Shown here one piece after another: positions 1-5,906 of a stretch of 5,906 nucleotides of DNA. Where the stretch lies: NCBI GenBank assembly GCA_013816325.1, contig JACDEP010000137.1, forward strand, positions 1-5,906, read 5' to 3'. The notes under the pieces are model-generated. The model was not told the origin of the DNA. It saw only the letters and a program-made list of their open reading frames with translations, and did not search any database. Both the position numbers and the translations under genes were made by a program. Numbering within the stretch: position 1 is the first letter of the stretch; the number at the start of each line of letters is the position of its first letter. The stretch is from Methylotenera sp. GTDB lineage: Bacteria > Pseudomonadota > Gammaproteobacteria > Burkholderiales > Methylophilaceae.

Positions 1-827
1 CTACAATCCACCATCAGGCGTGGCGCCAAACCACCCGTTGCCAGGCTTTTGCAGGCTGCATCTACGCTAGCTGCGTCGTAATTAGGAACTTTCCCGCCGC
101 GCAAAATCACATGGCAGTCTTCATTGCCGGTGGTAGAGATTATCGCCGACTGCCCTTCCTTAGTGACGGAAAGAAAATGATGCGGGCTTGCTGCTGTCTT
201 AATTGCATCAATGGCGACGCGCACATTGCCGTCCGTACCGTTTTTAAACCCTATGGGACACGATAAGCCTGATGCCAGCTCGCGATGAACCTGTGATTCA
301 GTAGTACGCGCACCGATGGCGCCCCAACTCACTAGGTCCGCAGTATATTGCGGGGTAATGGTATCGAGAAATTCAATACCGGCCGGCATACCAAGTTCAT
401 TCACATCAAGTAAGAACTTACGCGCACGTTCTAGTCCTTCATTGATGCGATAGCTACCATCAAGGAAAGGATCATTAATCAGGCCTTTCCAGCCGACGGT
501 TGTTCGTGGTTTCTCAAAATAAACCCGCATGACGATCAGCAAATCGGCCGCAAGCGTTTTGCGTACTTCAAGCAAACGCTTGGCATATTCTATACCGGCT
601 TCGGTATCGTGAATGGAACAAGGCCCGACTATTACTAATAAACGATCATCCGTCTGATGAAGGATACGATGGATTGCTGCACGCGTTGCAAGGATGTTAT
701 GCGTCGTTTCTTCGCTTTCTTTTAAGCGGCCCAATAACGCTAAAGGCGTTATCAGCTCCTTAATTTCGCGAATACGGACATCATCTGTTGCCAGCTTCTC
801 GTAGGTTAATTTTTCTAAATCGGTCAT
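1..827 (-). CDS. aroG: Class I DAHP synthase, AroG type (3' end outside window)
   Basis: 3-Deoxy-7-phosphoheptulonate synthase condenses phosphoenolpyruvate with erythrose 4-phosphate, the first cytosolic step of the shikimate pathway. From the ATG at 827, 275 residues are visible of about 350 usual for the family; the last readable stretch is LMVDC, just before the metal-binding His. The sequence follows E. coli AroG with a constant offset of 9: metal Cys70 in VGPCSIHD, Arg101 and Lys106 in MRVYFEKPRT, GWKGLINDP, Arg174 in GARTTESQVHRE, Lys195 in GFKNGTDG, and Arg243 in ILRGGK. Effector-site positions equivalent to AroG Ser180, Phe209 and Ser211 are Ser189, Phe218 and Ser220. Ser rather than Gly at the last favours phenylalanine-type over tyrosine-type control (inference). 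It starts 24 bp after the hisC stop, without a strong Shine-Dalgarno, and is probably co-transcribed with hisC. Family assignment is firm; the isozyme symbol is less so. Confidence 0.95.
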   Translation of the reverse strand, partial: MTDLEKLTYEKLATDDVRIREIKELITPLALLGRLKESEETTHNILATRAAIHRILHQTDDRLLVIVGPCSIHDTEAGIEYAKRLLEVRKTLAADLLIVMRVYFEKPRTTVGWKGLINDPFLDGSYRINEGLERARKFLLDVNELGMPAGIEFLDTITPQYTADLVSWGAIGARTTESQVHRELASGLSCPIGFKNGTDGNVRVAIDAIKTAASPHHFLSVTKEGQSAIISTTGNEDCHVILRGGKVPNYDAASVDAACKSLATGGLAPRLMVDC

Positions 828-851
828 TTACCGTTACTTTTCTAATTTGTA

Positions 852-1958
852 CTATTTAATATTTGCACTGTTTAATATTTGGCTTAGGACTTCTAAAAAT
901 CGCGCATTTTCACTAAACAAACCGATGCTCACTCTTAGATAGTCGGGCATTTCATAATTGGCGATGGGTCTTACAATCACCCCATTCTCAAGCAGTTTTA
1001 GGTTAACTGCTTCAGCATTAGGTACTTTAAAACTTATAAAATTTGCATATGAAGGAATATAGCTTAATCTAAGTGTATCAAATCCTTGTGTCAATTGTGC
1101 CATGCCACCTTGGTTAGCCGCATAACTGCGTGCGACAAAATCCTCATCTGCTAATGATGCAACGGCTGCGGCTTGTGCAATTGAATTCACATTAAAAGGC
1201 TGGCGCATACGGTTCAAAATATCCGCTACCTCTGCATGCATCAACCCAAAGCCTACGCGTAAACCTGCCAGGCCATAAGCTTTAGAGAAAGTACGGGAAA
1301 TAATCAGATTTTCAAATTCGTTCAGCCAGCCAATAGCCTCAGATTTATTAGCCGCTGATAAGTATTCATCATAAGCTTCATCCAGTACCACTAAGGCATG
1401 TTTAGGCACTTGTTTAAGGAATGCGAGTAAATCATCCTTGGGTATCAGTGTACCCGTCGGGTTGTTAGGATTTGCTACAAAGATAATACGCGTCTTTGCA
1501 TTGATCGCCGCTAGCATAGCAGTTAAGTCGTGGCCATAATCCTTGGCTGGAATCACTACACCTTTAGCACCGGTGGCCTGCGTAACCAGTGGATATACCG
1601 CAAAAGCATGCTGCGAATAAATGGTTTCACACTCGGTAGTTAAAAAAGCACGCGCAGCCAGCTCAAGAATGTCATTCGAGCCATTACCAAACACAATTTG
1701 ATTGGGGGCTACATTAAATTTTTTGCTAACCGCATCGCGCAACGCAAAGCTATTTCCATCCGGGTAACGTGCAATATCCAGCAATGCTTCCTGAATGGCA
1801 AATTCTGCCTTAGGACTAATGCCCAATGGGTTTTCATTAGAAGCCAATTTAACGATGCTATTAACTTCCAAACCCATCTCGCGGGCAAGCTCGGTGATAG
1901 GTTTACCTCCCTGGTAAGGCGCTATAGCGCGGATATAATCTGGTGCTAATTTATTCAT
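852..1958 (-). CDS. hisC: Histidinol-phosphate aminotransferase (HisC, aromatic-cluster copy)
   Basis: PLP-dependent fold-type I aminotransferase of the cytosol. It converts imidazole acetol-phosphate and glutamate to histidinol-phosphate, and relatives in aromatic clusters also transaminate phenylpyruvate and hydroxyphenylpyruvate. I chose the ATG at 1958 (368 aa) because family members begin close to the LAPDYIRAIAPYQ motif. An in-frame TTG at 1973 would add only MYSPT, and neither start has a Shine-Dalgarno. Numbered from the ATG: SNENP near 40-44, ANPNNPTGT at 162-170, DEAYDEY at 193-199 with the Asp and Tyr that contact PLP, and the Schiff-base Lys226 in SRTFSKAYGLAGLRVG, followed by the phosphate-binding Arg of that motif. 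Length and motifs are normal and the gene looks intact. A terminator and a weak promoter candidate lie just upstream, and the DAHP synthase gene follows 24 bp downstream. The copy is embedded in phenylalanine-pathway genes, not in a his operon, so an aromatic aminotransferase role is plausible. Which role dominates cannot be read from sequence. Confidence 0.94.
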   Translation of the reverse strand: MNKLAPDYIRAIAPYQGGKPITELAREMGLEVNSIVKLASNENPLGISPKAEFAIQEALLDIARYPDGNSFALRDAVSKKFNVAPNQIVFGNGSNDILELAARAFLTTECETIYSQHAFAVYPLVTQATGAKGVVIPAKDYGHDLTAMLAAINAKTRIIFVANPNNPTGTLIPKDDLLAFLKQVPKHALVVLDEAYDEYLSAANKSEAIGWLNEFENLIISRTFSKAYGLAGLRVGFGLMHAEVADILNRMRQPFNVNSIAQAAAVASLADEDFVARSYAANQGGMAQLTQGFDTLRLSYIPSYANFISFKVPNAEAVNLKLLENGVIVRPIANYEMPDYLRVSIGLFSENARFLEVLSQILNSANIK

Positions 1959-1993
1959 GGTGGGTGAATACAAAAAATGTGCTTCGCTAAAAA

Positions 1994-2024
1994 ATTAGAT
2001 TTAAAAGGCTGATTAAAGAAACAA
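1994..2024 (-). promoter_or_regulatory. Weak candidate promoter for hisC-aroG
   Basis: On the minus strand, TCTAAT (1999-1994) matches a sigma-70 -10 box in 5 of 6 positions. TTGTTT (2024-2019) is a poor -35 with a long 19-bp spacer. It would start transcription about 30 nt before the hisC ATG. The main argument is context: the strong terminator immediately upstream implies that hisC needs its own promoter somewhere between 1960 and 2025. The exact boxes are uncertain in this A+T-rich stretch. Confidence 0.25.
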
Positions 2025-2043
2025 AAAAAACGGCTTTCGCCGT
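2023..2043 (-). terminator. Rho-independent terminator ending the serC-pheA-cyclase transcript
   Basis: On the minus strand a 5-bp stem ACGGC/GCCGT closes a stable GAAA tetraloop and is followed at once by eight T residues. This is a textbook intrinsic terminator in the direction of transcription. It lies about 90 bp after the restored stop of the cyclase gene and about 65 bp before hisC, so it separates the upstream transcript from hisC-aroG. On the plus strand there is no T-tract, so it is one-directional. Confidence 0.85.
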
Positions 2044-2097
2044 AGTTTGCTAATATTTTAACACGCCTTTGATATAGCTAGATGTGATTAAACTCCG

Positions 2098-2130
2098 ATA
2101 ACGAGACGATTACTGTGCGATCCTCGTTAT
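2098..2130. repeat. Inverted repeat (hairpin) just after the cyclase gene
   Basis: Perfect 8-bp arms ATAACGAG (2098-2105) and CTCGTTAT (2123-2130) enclose 17 bp. Inside, GAT (2108-2110) can pair with ATC (2120-2122), giving an 11-bp stem with a 2-nt bulge and a 9-nt loop. It starts only 4 nt after the restored stop codon of the diguanylate cyclase. No T-tract follows on either strand, so it is not a classical terminator. It could protect the 3' end of the transcript or be an operator-like or relic repeat; its function is unknown. Confidence 0.6.
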
Positions 2131-2134
2131 GTTA

Positions 2135-3294
2135 TTACTGAGAAACATTAATGCCGGATTTATCACTTAATTTAACTTGGTACATGGCGCGGTCAGCTTT
2201 GTCGATTACGCCTAAAGCAGTGACATCTTTGTATGGGAAATACACAAATGCCGATACTTGCAAACAATGGTGTAGTTAATTCCTCCCCGTCAAAAGAGTA
2301 AGGTTCTTTAATTTGTGCAAGAAGTTTGTTAGCGAAAGCTTTCGCTTGATCTACACTTTTGATATCCCGCGCCAATACAAAAAACTCATCCCCGGATAAA
2401 CGAGCTACTGTATCTGCCGCACGTATGCTTGCTTTTAAGCGATCACTGACCTCTATCAGGACGTGATCGCCGGTCACATGCCCATAGGTATCGTTAACCG
2501 TTTTAAAATTATCAAAATCTAAAAAAATACCAGCAGAAACTTGCTTATTACGATTCGAATCATGAATAGTTTGATCTATTCTATCCATCAACAACACTCT
2601 ATTTGGTAAACCAGTTAAGCTGTCATGAGTTGCGCTCTCCCTTTGTATAAACCGTTCTATCCAATTCCTTTTCCCGCAAAAACAAGGACCTATCTGCCTT
2701 TTCTGAAATATAACTGGAAAACATGGACACGCCGAAAGCTGAAAACAAGATGAATAAATAGCAGATTGTTTCACTGTAATTAAAGTTGAAGGCTGTGAAA
2801 AAAAAGACAGTAGTGATTACCATCAAGGCGAAAGTGCAATAAAAAGCATTAATGAAATTAAGGATATAAAAAGCATGTATCCAAAATAACAGTAACAGCA
2901 TCCCAGAAAAATAATATGAAAAAATACGCTGGTCAATCAAAGCCATTTTCCATAACAAACCTATACCGGCAAACAATAGTATTGAAATCAGTAAGAGCTG
3001 GTTATATTTTCTATAGTATTTGGTAAAAGTCAGGCCAAAAACCACCATGATCGCAAAAGTAGTGGAAATACGAATGAATTCAATTCTATTGAGGATGTTT
3101 TTGGACACTAGCAGATGGTCTAAGACGCCGTACATTTCATACATCAAGGCGCCTAAGATAAGGGCTAACCTAGATTGGGAAAGTAAACGGGGGAAAGTAT
3201 GCGTTTTGTAATGTGCCTCTAAGCGCAAATTTTCAAATTTGAGTGAAAATTTGTTCCAGCCAGTGTTACTTAAAATTGATTCACTTAAAGGCAT
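2135..3294 (-). pseudogene. Membrane-anchored GGDEF diguanylate cyclase, frameshifted twice
   Basis: An intact enzyme of this type makes cyclic di-GMP from two GTP. As sequenced, the gene lies in three frames. The N-terminal frame stops at 2623, the cyclase frame stops at 2193, and the C-terminal end lies in the third frame, stopping at 2135. One extra base in the CCC at 2639-2641 and one in the GGG at 2235-2237 (plus strand) explain both shifts; removing them gives 385 continuous residues. I start at ATG 3294 because AAGGA stands 7 nt before it; the ATG at 3315 has no such site. Restored protein: six hydrophobic helices at about 42-62, 73-90, 98-117, 126-140, 142-167 and 177-194; a short charged helix near 198-214; then a GGDEF domain with HDSLTGLPN at 223-231, metal Asp259 in DFDNFK, an RxxD inhibitory site at 291-294, SGDEF at 300-304, and the family C-terminus ADRAMYQVK at 366-374. 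The sensor input is unknown. It is either a young pseudogene or a gene carrying two sequencing errors. Confidence 0.85.
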
Positions 3295-3301
3295 ACTTAT
3301 A

Positions 3302-3306
3302 TCCTT
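3302..3306 (-). promoter_or_regulatory. Ribosome binding site of the cyclase gene
   Basis: AAGGA on the minus strand lies 7 nt before the ATG at 3294. This fixes the likely start seven codons inside the longest open frame, whose first ATG (3315) is only 5 nt after the pheA stop and lacks a Shine-Dalgarno. Confidence 0.7.
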
Positions 3307-3320
3307 TAGTAACATTTCAT

Positions 3321-4403
3321 TTAAATCAAGGCTATCGGGTACGATCCTAATAATTTTAAGAACGAAGCACGGGTTTCCAATTCAGCAACTACTGCCTTAA
3401 CTTTGGCGTCCTGTATATGCCCTTCAATATCCATAAAGAACACATATTCCCACATACCTATTTTGGATGGCCTAGATTCAAACTTGGTCATACTCACATC
3501 GTGTCTGGACAACGGCTCTAGTAAGGCAAGCATAGCTCCAGGCACGTTTTTAGTTGCCATCACCAATGATGTCTTATCTTTTCCAGAGGGCGCAACATCA
3601 TGTTGTGAAAGTACCAGGAAACGCGTGGTATTCTTTGGGTCATCTTCAATATTTTCAGCAAGAATATTTAAGCCGAACAACTCTGCAGCGCGTTTGCTAG
3701 CAATCGCTGCTGTGTTAGGTCCTGTAAATGCTAGCTTCGCAGCTTCTGCATTGCTGACCACTGATTCACGTTCAACATTCGGTAAGTTTTTGTTAAGCCA
3801 TTCATGGCACTGAGCCAAGGATTGGGCATGTGAGTAAATTTTATTGATTCCAGCAAAACCATCCTGAGTGGATAGCAGGTTGTGATGCACTGCCAGCTCG
3901 ATTTCGCCGCATATCTTAAGGCTAGTCTGCATCAACAAATCCAGCGTACGGCTTACTGCGCCTTCGGTTGAGTTTTCAACTGGAACCACGCCATAATTGG
4001 CTTGGCCAGTTTCAACCTGCCTAAACACTTCGTCAATCGAACTGCATTGCATTGGCGCAGAAAGCCCACCGAATTGCTTATTTGCAGCCTCTTCACTAAA
4101 TGTGCCCAATGGACCTAGGAATGCAACTGATAGCTCTTTTTCCAATGCCCTACAGTTGGACATTATGCCGCGAAAAATATTAGTAACAGCTTCCGCAGAA
4201 AGCGGTCCGCCATTCAACTCTATGAGACGCCTTAATACTTGCGCTTCACGCTCTGGTCTATAGATAACACCATCATCTTTTAGGCTACCTATCTCGCGGG
4301 CAAGCTGAGCACGGCGGCTAACTAGGCGCAGCAACTCATTATCCAACGCATCAATTTCATCTCTGCAGGATTTTAGTTGTTCTAGTTTTGCTTGGTCGCT
4401 CAT
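3321..4403 (-). CDS. pheA: Bifunctional chorismate mutase/prephenate dehydratase (P-protein)
   Basis: Cytosolic enzyme that turns chorismate into prephenate and then phenylpyruvate, the committed route to phenylalanine. Its 360 aa match the usual length. Three domains are visible. An AroQ chorismate mutase spans about 5-92, with Arg14, Arg31, Lys42 and the Arg52-Glu53 pair in the expected helix positions. A prephenate dehydratase spans about 93-270, with AFLGPLGTFSEEAA, VPVENSTEGAVSRTLD near 140-155, and the catalytic TRF motif at 260-262. An ACT regulatory domain spans about 277-357, with GAML at 289-292 (GALV in E. coli) and ESRP at 309-312, the two segments that bind phenylalanine. Feedback inhibition by phenylalanine is therefore expected. 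The ATG lies 6 bp after the serC stop, too close for a leader attenuator, so the gene is co-transcribed with serC. The cyclase gene follows 26 bp downstream. The gene is intact and the call is firm. Confidence 0.98.
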   Translation of the reverse strand: MSDQAKLEQLKSCRDEIDALDNELLRLVSRRAQLAREIGSLKDDGVIYRPEREAQVLRRLIELNGGPLSAEAVTNIFRGIMSNCRALEKELSVAFLGPLGTFSEEAANKQFGGLSAPMQCSSIDEVFRQVETGQANYGVVPVENSTEGAVSRTLDLLMQTSLKICGEIELAVHHNLLSTQDGFAGINKIYSHAQSLAQCHEWLNKNLPNVERESVVSNAEAAKLAFTGPNTAAIASKRAAELFGLNILAENIEDDPKNTTRFLVLSQHDVAPSGKDKTSLVMATKNVPGAMLALLEPLSRHDVSMTKFESRPSKIGMWEYVFFMDIEGHIQDAKVKAVVAELETRASFLKLLGSYPIALI

Positions 4404-4409
4404 GCTTGT

Positions 4410-5486
4410 TTAATGCTTACTTTCAAAGTCTTTCATGTATGAAACTAAAGCCCGAACGCCGTCTATCGCCATTGCATTGTAAATTGAAGCACGCATACCA
4501 CCTACCATACGATGGCCTTTTAATTGTAACAAGCCATTTTCTGCTGCGCCTTTCAAAAATACATCATTCAAACTTTCGTCTCGCAAAAAGAAAGGTATAT
4601 TCATTCGTGATCGGTTACTGAGCGCAATATTGTTCGAGTAGAACTCTGTGCTATCGATGTAATCATAAAGTAATGTTGCTTTTGCGATGTTCTTTTGCTC
4701 AATAGCAGCCACCCCACCCTGCGCTAGCAGCCATTCGAATACTAGGCCAGCGATGTAAATACTATAAGTGGGCGGCGTATTAATCATAGATTGATTTTCT
4801 GCCTGTACTTTCCAATTGAATACGGCTGGCGTCAGCTTCGATGCGCGATTAAGCAAATCATCACGCACTATGACAATACACAAACCTGCCGGCCCTATGT
4901 TCTTTTGCGCGCCGCCATAAATTACTCCATATTGGCTTACATCTACTGGCCGTGACAATATGTGCGAAGACATATCAGCGACTATTGGTACGCCACCTGT
5001 GTCAGGCAGTCCATCAAATTCCACACCGTTAATAGTTTCATTGGTACAAATATGTACATACGCAGCGTTTTTATTCAACTTCCAGCTTGAATAGTCGGGC
5101 ACATAAGTATATTTATCCGCTTCGCCGCTTGCTACTACATTAATCTTTCCATAGGCATTCGCATCGTCAACGCTACGTTTCGACCATGAACCAGTCACCA
5201 CGTAATCCGCTTCGCTGCCATTCAATAGATTCAAGGGAATCATGGCGTTCTCAGCAATCGCCCCACCCTGCAGAAATAACACCTTGTAATTGCTTGGAAT
5301 ATCCATCAGCTTGCGTAGATCAGCCTCGGTTTTTTCCAGAATACTGGTGAACTCTTTACCGCGATGGGACATTTCCATCACGCTCATGCCAGACCCATGC
5401 CAATCCAGCATTTCGGCTTGGGCGCGTTCTAATACTGGTTTTGGCAATACTGCCGGGCCGGCGGAAAAGTTAAATATTTGCTTCAT
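4410..5486 (-). CDS. serC: Phosphoserine aminotransferase
   Basis: PLP enzyme of the cytosol that transaminates 3-phosphohydroxypyruvate with glutamate to phosphoserine (serine synthesis). In proteobacteria with the DXP-dependent vitamin B6 route it also acts on 3-hydroxy-4-phosphohydroxythreonine precursors. The 358 aa are typical of the short bacterial class. Visible marks: the N-terminal [11 protein letters not shown]; His41-Arg42 in MSHRGKEF for substrate phosphate/carboxylate binding; Trp101 stacking on PLP; the [12 protein letters not shown] loop at 146-157; Asp171 in [11 protein letters not shown]; and the Schiff-base Lys195 in [12 protein letters not shown] (E. coli Lys198). The C-terminus carries the usual [14 protein letters not shown] motif. 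The ATG at 5486 has AAGG three nt upstream, a short spacing, but the family N-terminus fits this start exactly. It follows gyrA after 65 bp without a visible terminator and is coupled to pheA by a 6-bp gap. Confidence 0.98.
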   Translation of the reverse strand: MKQIFNFSAGPAVLPKPVLERAQAEMLDWHGSGMSVMEMSHRGKEFTSILEKTEADLRKLMDIPSNYKVLFLQGGAIAENAMIPLNLLNGSEADYVVTGSWSKRSVDDANAYGKINVVASGEADKYTYVPDYSSWKLNKNAAYVHICTNETINGVEFDGLPDTGGVPIVADMSSHILSRPVDVSQYGVIYGGAQKNIGPAGLCIVIVRDDLLNRASKLTPAVFNWKVQAENQSMINTPPTYSIYIAGLVFEWLLAQGGVAAIEQKNIAKATLLYDYIDSTEFYSNNIALSNRSRMNIPFFLRDESLNDVFLKGAAENGLLQLKGHRMVGGMRASIYNAMAIDGVRALVSYMKDFESKH

Positions 5487-5508
5487 TTGCCTTAAATATT
5501 TTGGGGTT

Positions 5509-5536
5509 ATTTGTCTATGATTAAATTTGTCTTATG
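5509..5536. repeat. Imperfect direct repeat in the gyrA-serC gap
   Basis: ATTTGTCTATG (5509-5519) and ATTTGTCTTATG (5525-5536) differ by one inserted T and start 16 bp apart, within the 65-bp gap upstream of serC. Two copies at about one and a half helical turns could be a regulator site, but the stretch is A+T-rich and chance is possible. I see no convincing -35/-10 pair and no hairpin with a T-tract in this gap. Confidence 0.35.
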
Positions 5537-5551
5537 GCTTTTTAGGACTTT

Positions 5552-5906
5552 TTATTCTACCGATTCCGGTTCGTCCGTCTCAACGATTTTCTCAAGGCCA
5601 GAGAGTTTTTCACCCTCGCCCAAGTTAATCAATGTAACGCCTTGAGTCGCACGGCCAAGCTCGCGAATTTCTTTAACACGAGTCCTAATCAATACGCCGC
5701 CAGTGGTAATGAGCATGATTTCATCTTCTTCATTCACCAGTTTTGCTGCAACTACCAAGCCATTACGCTCGCTGACTGCAATGGCTTTAACACCTTGCGT
5801 ACCACGACCAGAATGACGGAAATCAGCCAACACTGTACGCTTTCCGTAGCCGTTTTCAGTTGCCACTAGAACAGTTTGCTGATCATTTTCAGCGATCAGC
5901 AACGAC
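5552..5906 (-). CDS. gyrA: DNA gyrase subunit A, C-terminal end (5' part outside window)
   Basis: The last 118 complete codons of GyrA, the cleavage-religation subunit of the gyrase A2B2 complex that introduces negative supercoils. The visible part is the final section of the C-terminal beta-pinwheel that wraps DNA. Repeating blade patterns are seen: ATENGYGKRT, then RHSGRGTQGVKAIAV, then STRAND-like ITTGGVLIRTRVKEIRE, then LGRATQGVTLINL. The blade motifs and the short acidic tail ETDEPESVE after GEKLSGLEKIV are typical of GyrA, not ParC. The reading frame enters from beyond position 5906, so no start codon is in the window. The stop is TAA at 5552. GyrA followed by serC and pheA is a familiar betaproteobacterial order. 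No intrinsic terminator is visible after it, so some readthrough into serC is possible. Confidence 0.95.
   Translation of the reverse strand, partial: SLLIAENDQQTVLVATENGYGKRTVLADFRHSGRGTQGVKAIAVSERNGLVVAAKLVNEEDEIMLITTGGVLIRTRVKEIRELGRATQGVTLINLGEGEKLSGLEKIVETDEPESVE

Noticed and set aside
1959..1973. TTG at 1973 as the hisC start
   Set aside because: It adds only MYSPT, which is not part of the conserved N-terminus, and it has no ribosome site. The ATG at 1958 matches the usual family start.
2098..2130. Second intrinsic terminator after the cyclase gene
   Set aside because: The hairpin is strong but has no T-tract on either strand, and a complete terminator lies at 2023-2043.
2235..2641. 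Programmed ribosomal frameshifting in the cyclase gene
   Set aside because: Both sites need a +1 shift. The CCC site could slip in principle, but at the GGG site neither AAG nor GGA re-pairs in the +1 frame. There is no stop codon, stimulatory Shine-Dalgarno or pseudoknot evident at either site, and two shifts in one GGDEF gene would be unprecedented to my knowledge.
2623..2774. Overlap of two long frames read as two separate genes, the second starting with a cysteine-rich segment
   Set aside because: The cysteine-rich start of the downstream frame is the out-of-frame reading of the upstream gene. Family-like sequence continues smoothly across frames at 2639-2641, so this is one gene with a frameshift.
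3295..3315. ATG at 3315 as the cyclase start
   Set aside because: It has no Shine-Dalgarno and its codons contain the AAGGA site that properly serves the ATG at 3294.
3403..3813. Plus-strand open frames opposite pheA, hisC, serC and gyrA
   Set aside because: They lie antisense to well-conserved genes, have no family-like motifs or ribosome sites, and are explained by the codon use of the minus-strand genes.
4404..4409. Phenylalanine leader-peptide attenuator before pheA
   Set aside because: Only 6 bp separate serC and pheA, leaving no room for a leader, and no Phe-rich short frame with a terminator is seen in the gyrA-serC gap.

Overview
The window looks like chromosomal DNA of a betaproteobacterium, with moderate to low G+C content. 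The family Methylophilaceae (Methylotenera/Methylophilus type) is my best guess. That guess rests on the style of the proteins and on the order gyrA-serC-pheA-hisC, which is typical of Betaproteobacteria; it is an inference without any database search. Every gene is on the minus strand, so transcription runs from high to low coordinates.

In the order of transcription the window holds: the 3' end of gyrA (DNA gyrase subunit A, last 118 codons or so); serC (phosphoserine aminotransferase); pheA (chorismate mutase-prephenate dehydratase), starting 6 bp after serC; a membrane-anchored GGDEF diguanylate cyclase gene split over three reading frames; a strong Rho-independent terminator; hisC (histidinol-phosphate/aromatic aminotransferase); and the first 275 codons of an AroG-type DAHP synthase, whose C-terminus lies outside the window.

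The metabolic genes form an amino-acid supercluster. DAHP synthase commits carbon to the shikimate pathway. PheA converts chorismate to prephenate and then to phenylpyruvate. HisC can transaminate histidinol-phosphate and, in many bacteria, also phenylpyruvate and hydroxyphenylpyruvate. SerC makes phosphoserine for serine (and hence for tryptophan and one-carbon metabolism) and also serves pyridoxal-phosphate synthesis. Feedback control is visible at protein level: PheA carries an ACT domain, and the DAHP synthase has AroG-like effector-site residues. No leader-peptide attenuator is visible.

The unusual part is 2023-3320. A diguanylate cyclase gene sits between pheA and hisC, two genes that are usually adjacent. 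Its reading frame is interrupted twice, each time explained by one extra base in a GGG or CCC run. Removing those two bases restores a continuous 385-residue protein with six predicted membrane helices, an RxxD inhibitory site and an SGDEF signature. Below its stop codon are a hairpin and then a terminator, so hisC-aroG are probably transcribed from their own promoter. I see no CRISPR array, tRNA, rRNA, insertion sequence or phage gene, and no gene-free stretch longer than 300 bp. I did not find a convincing new biological system.
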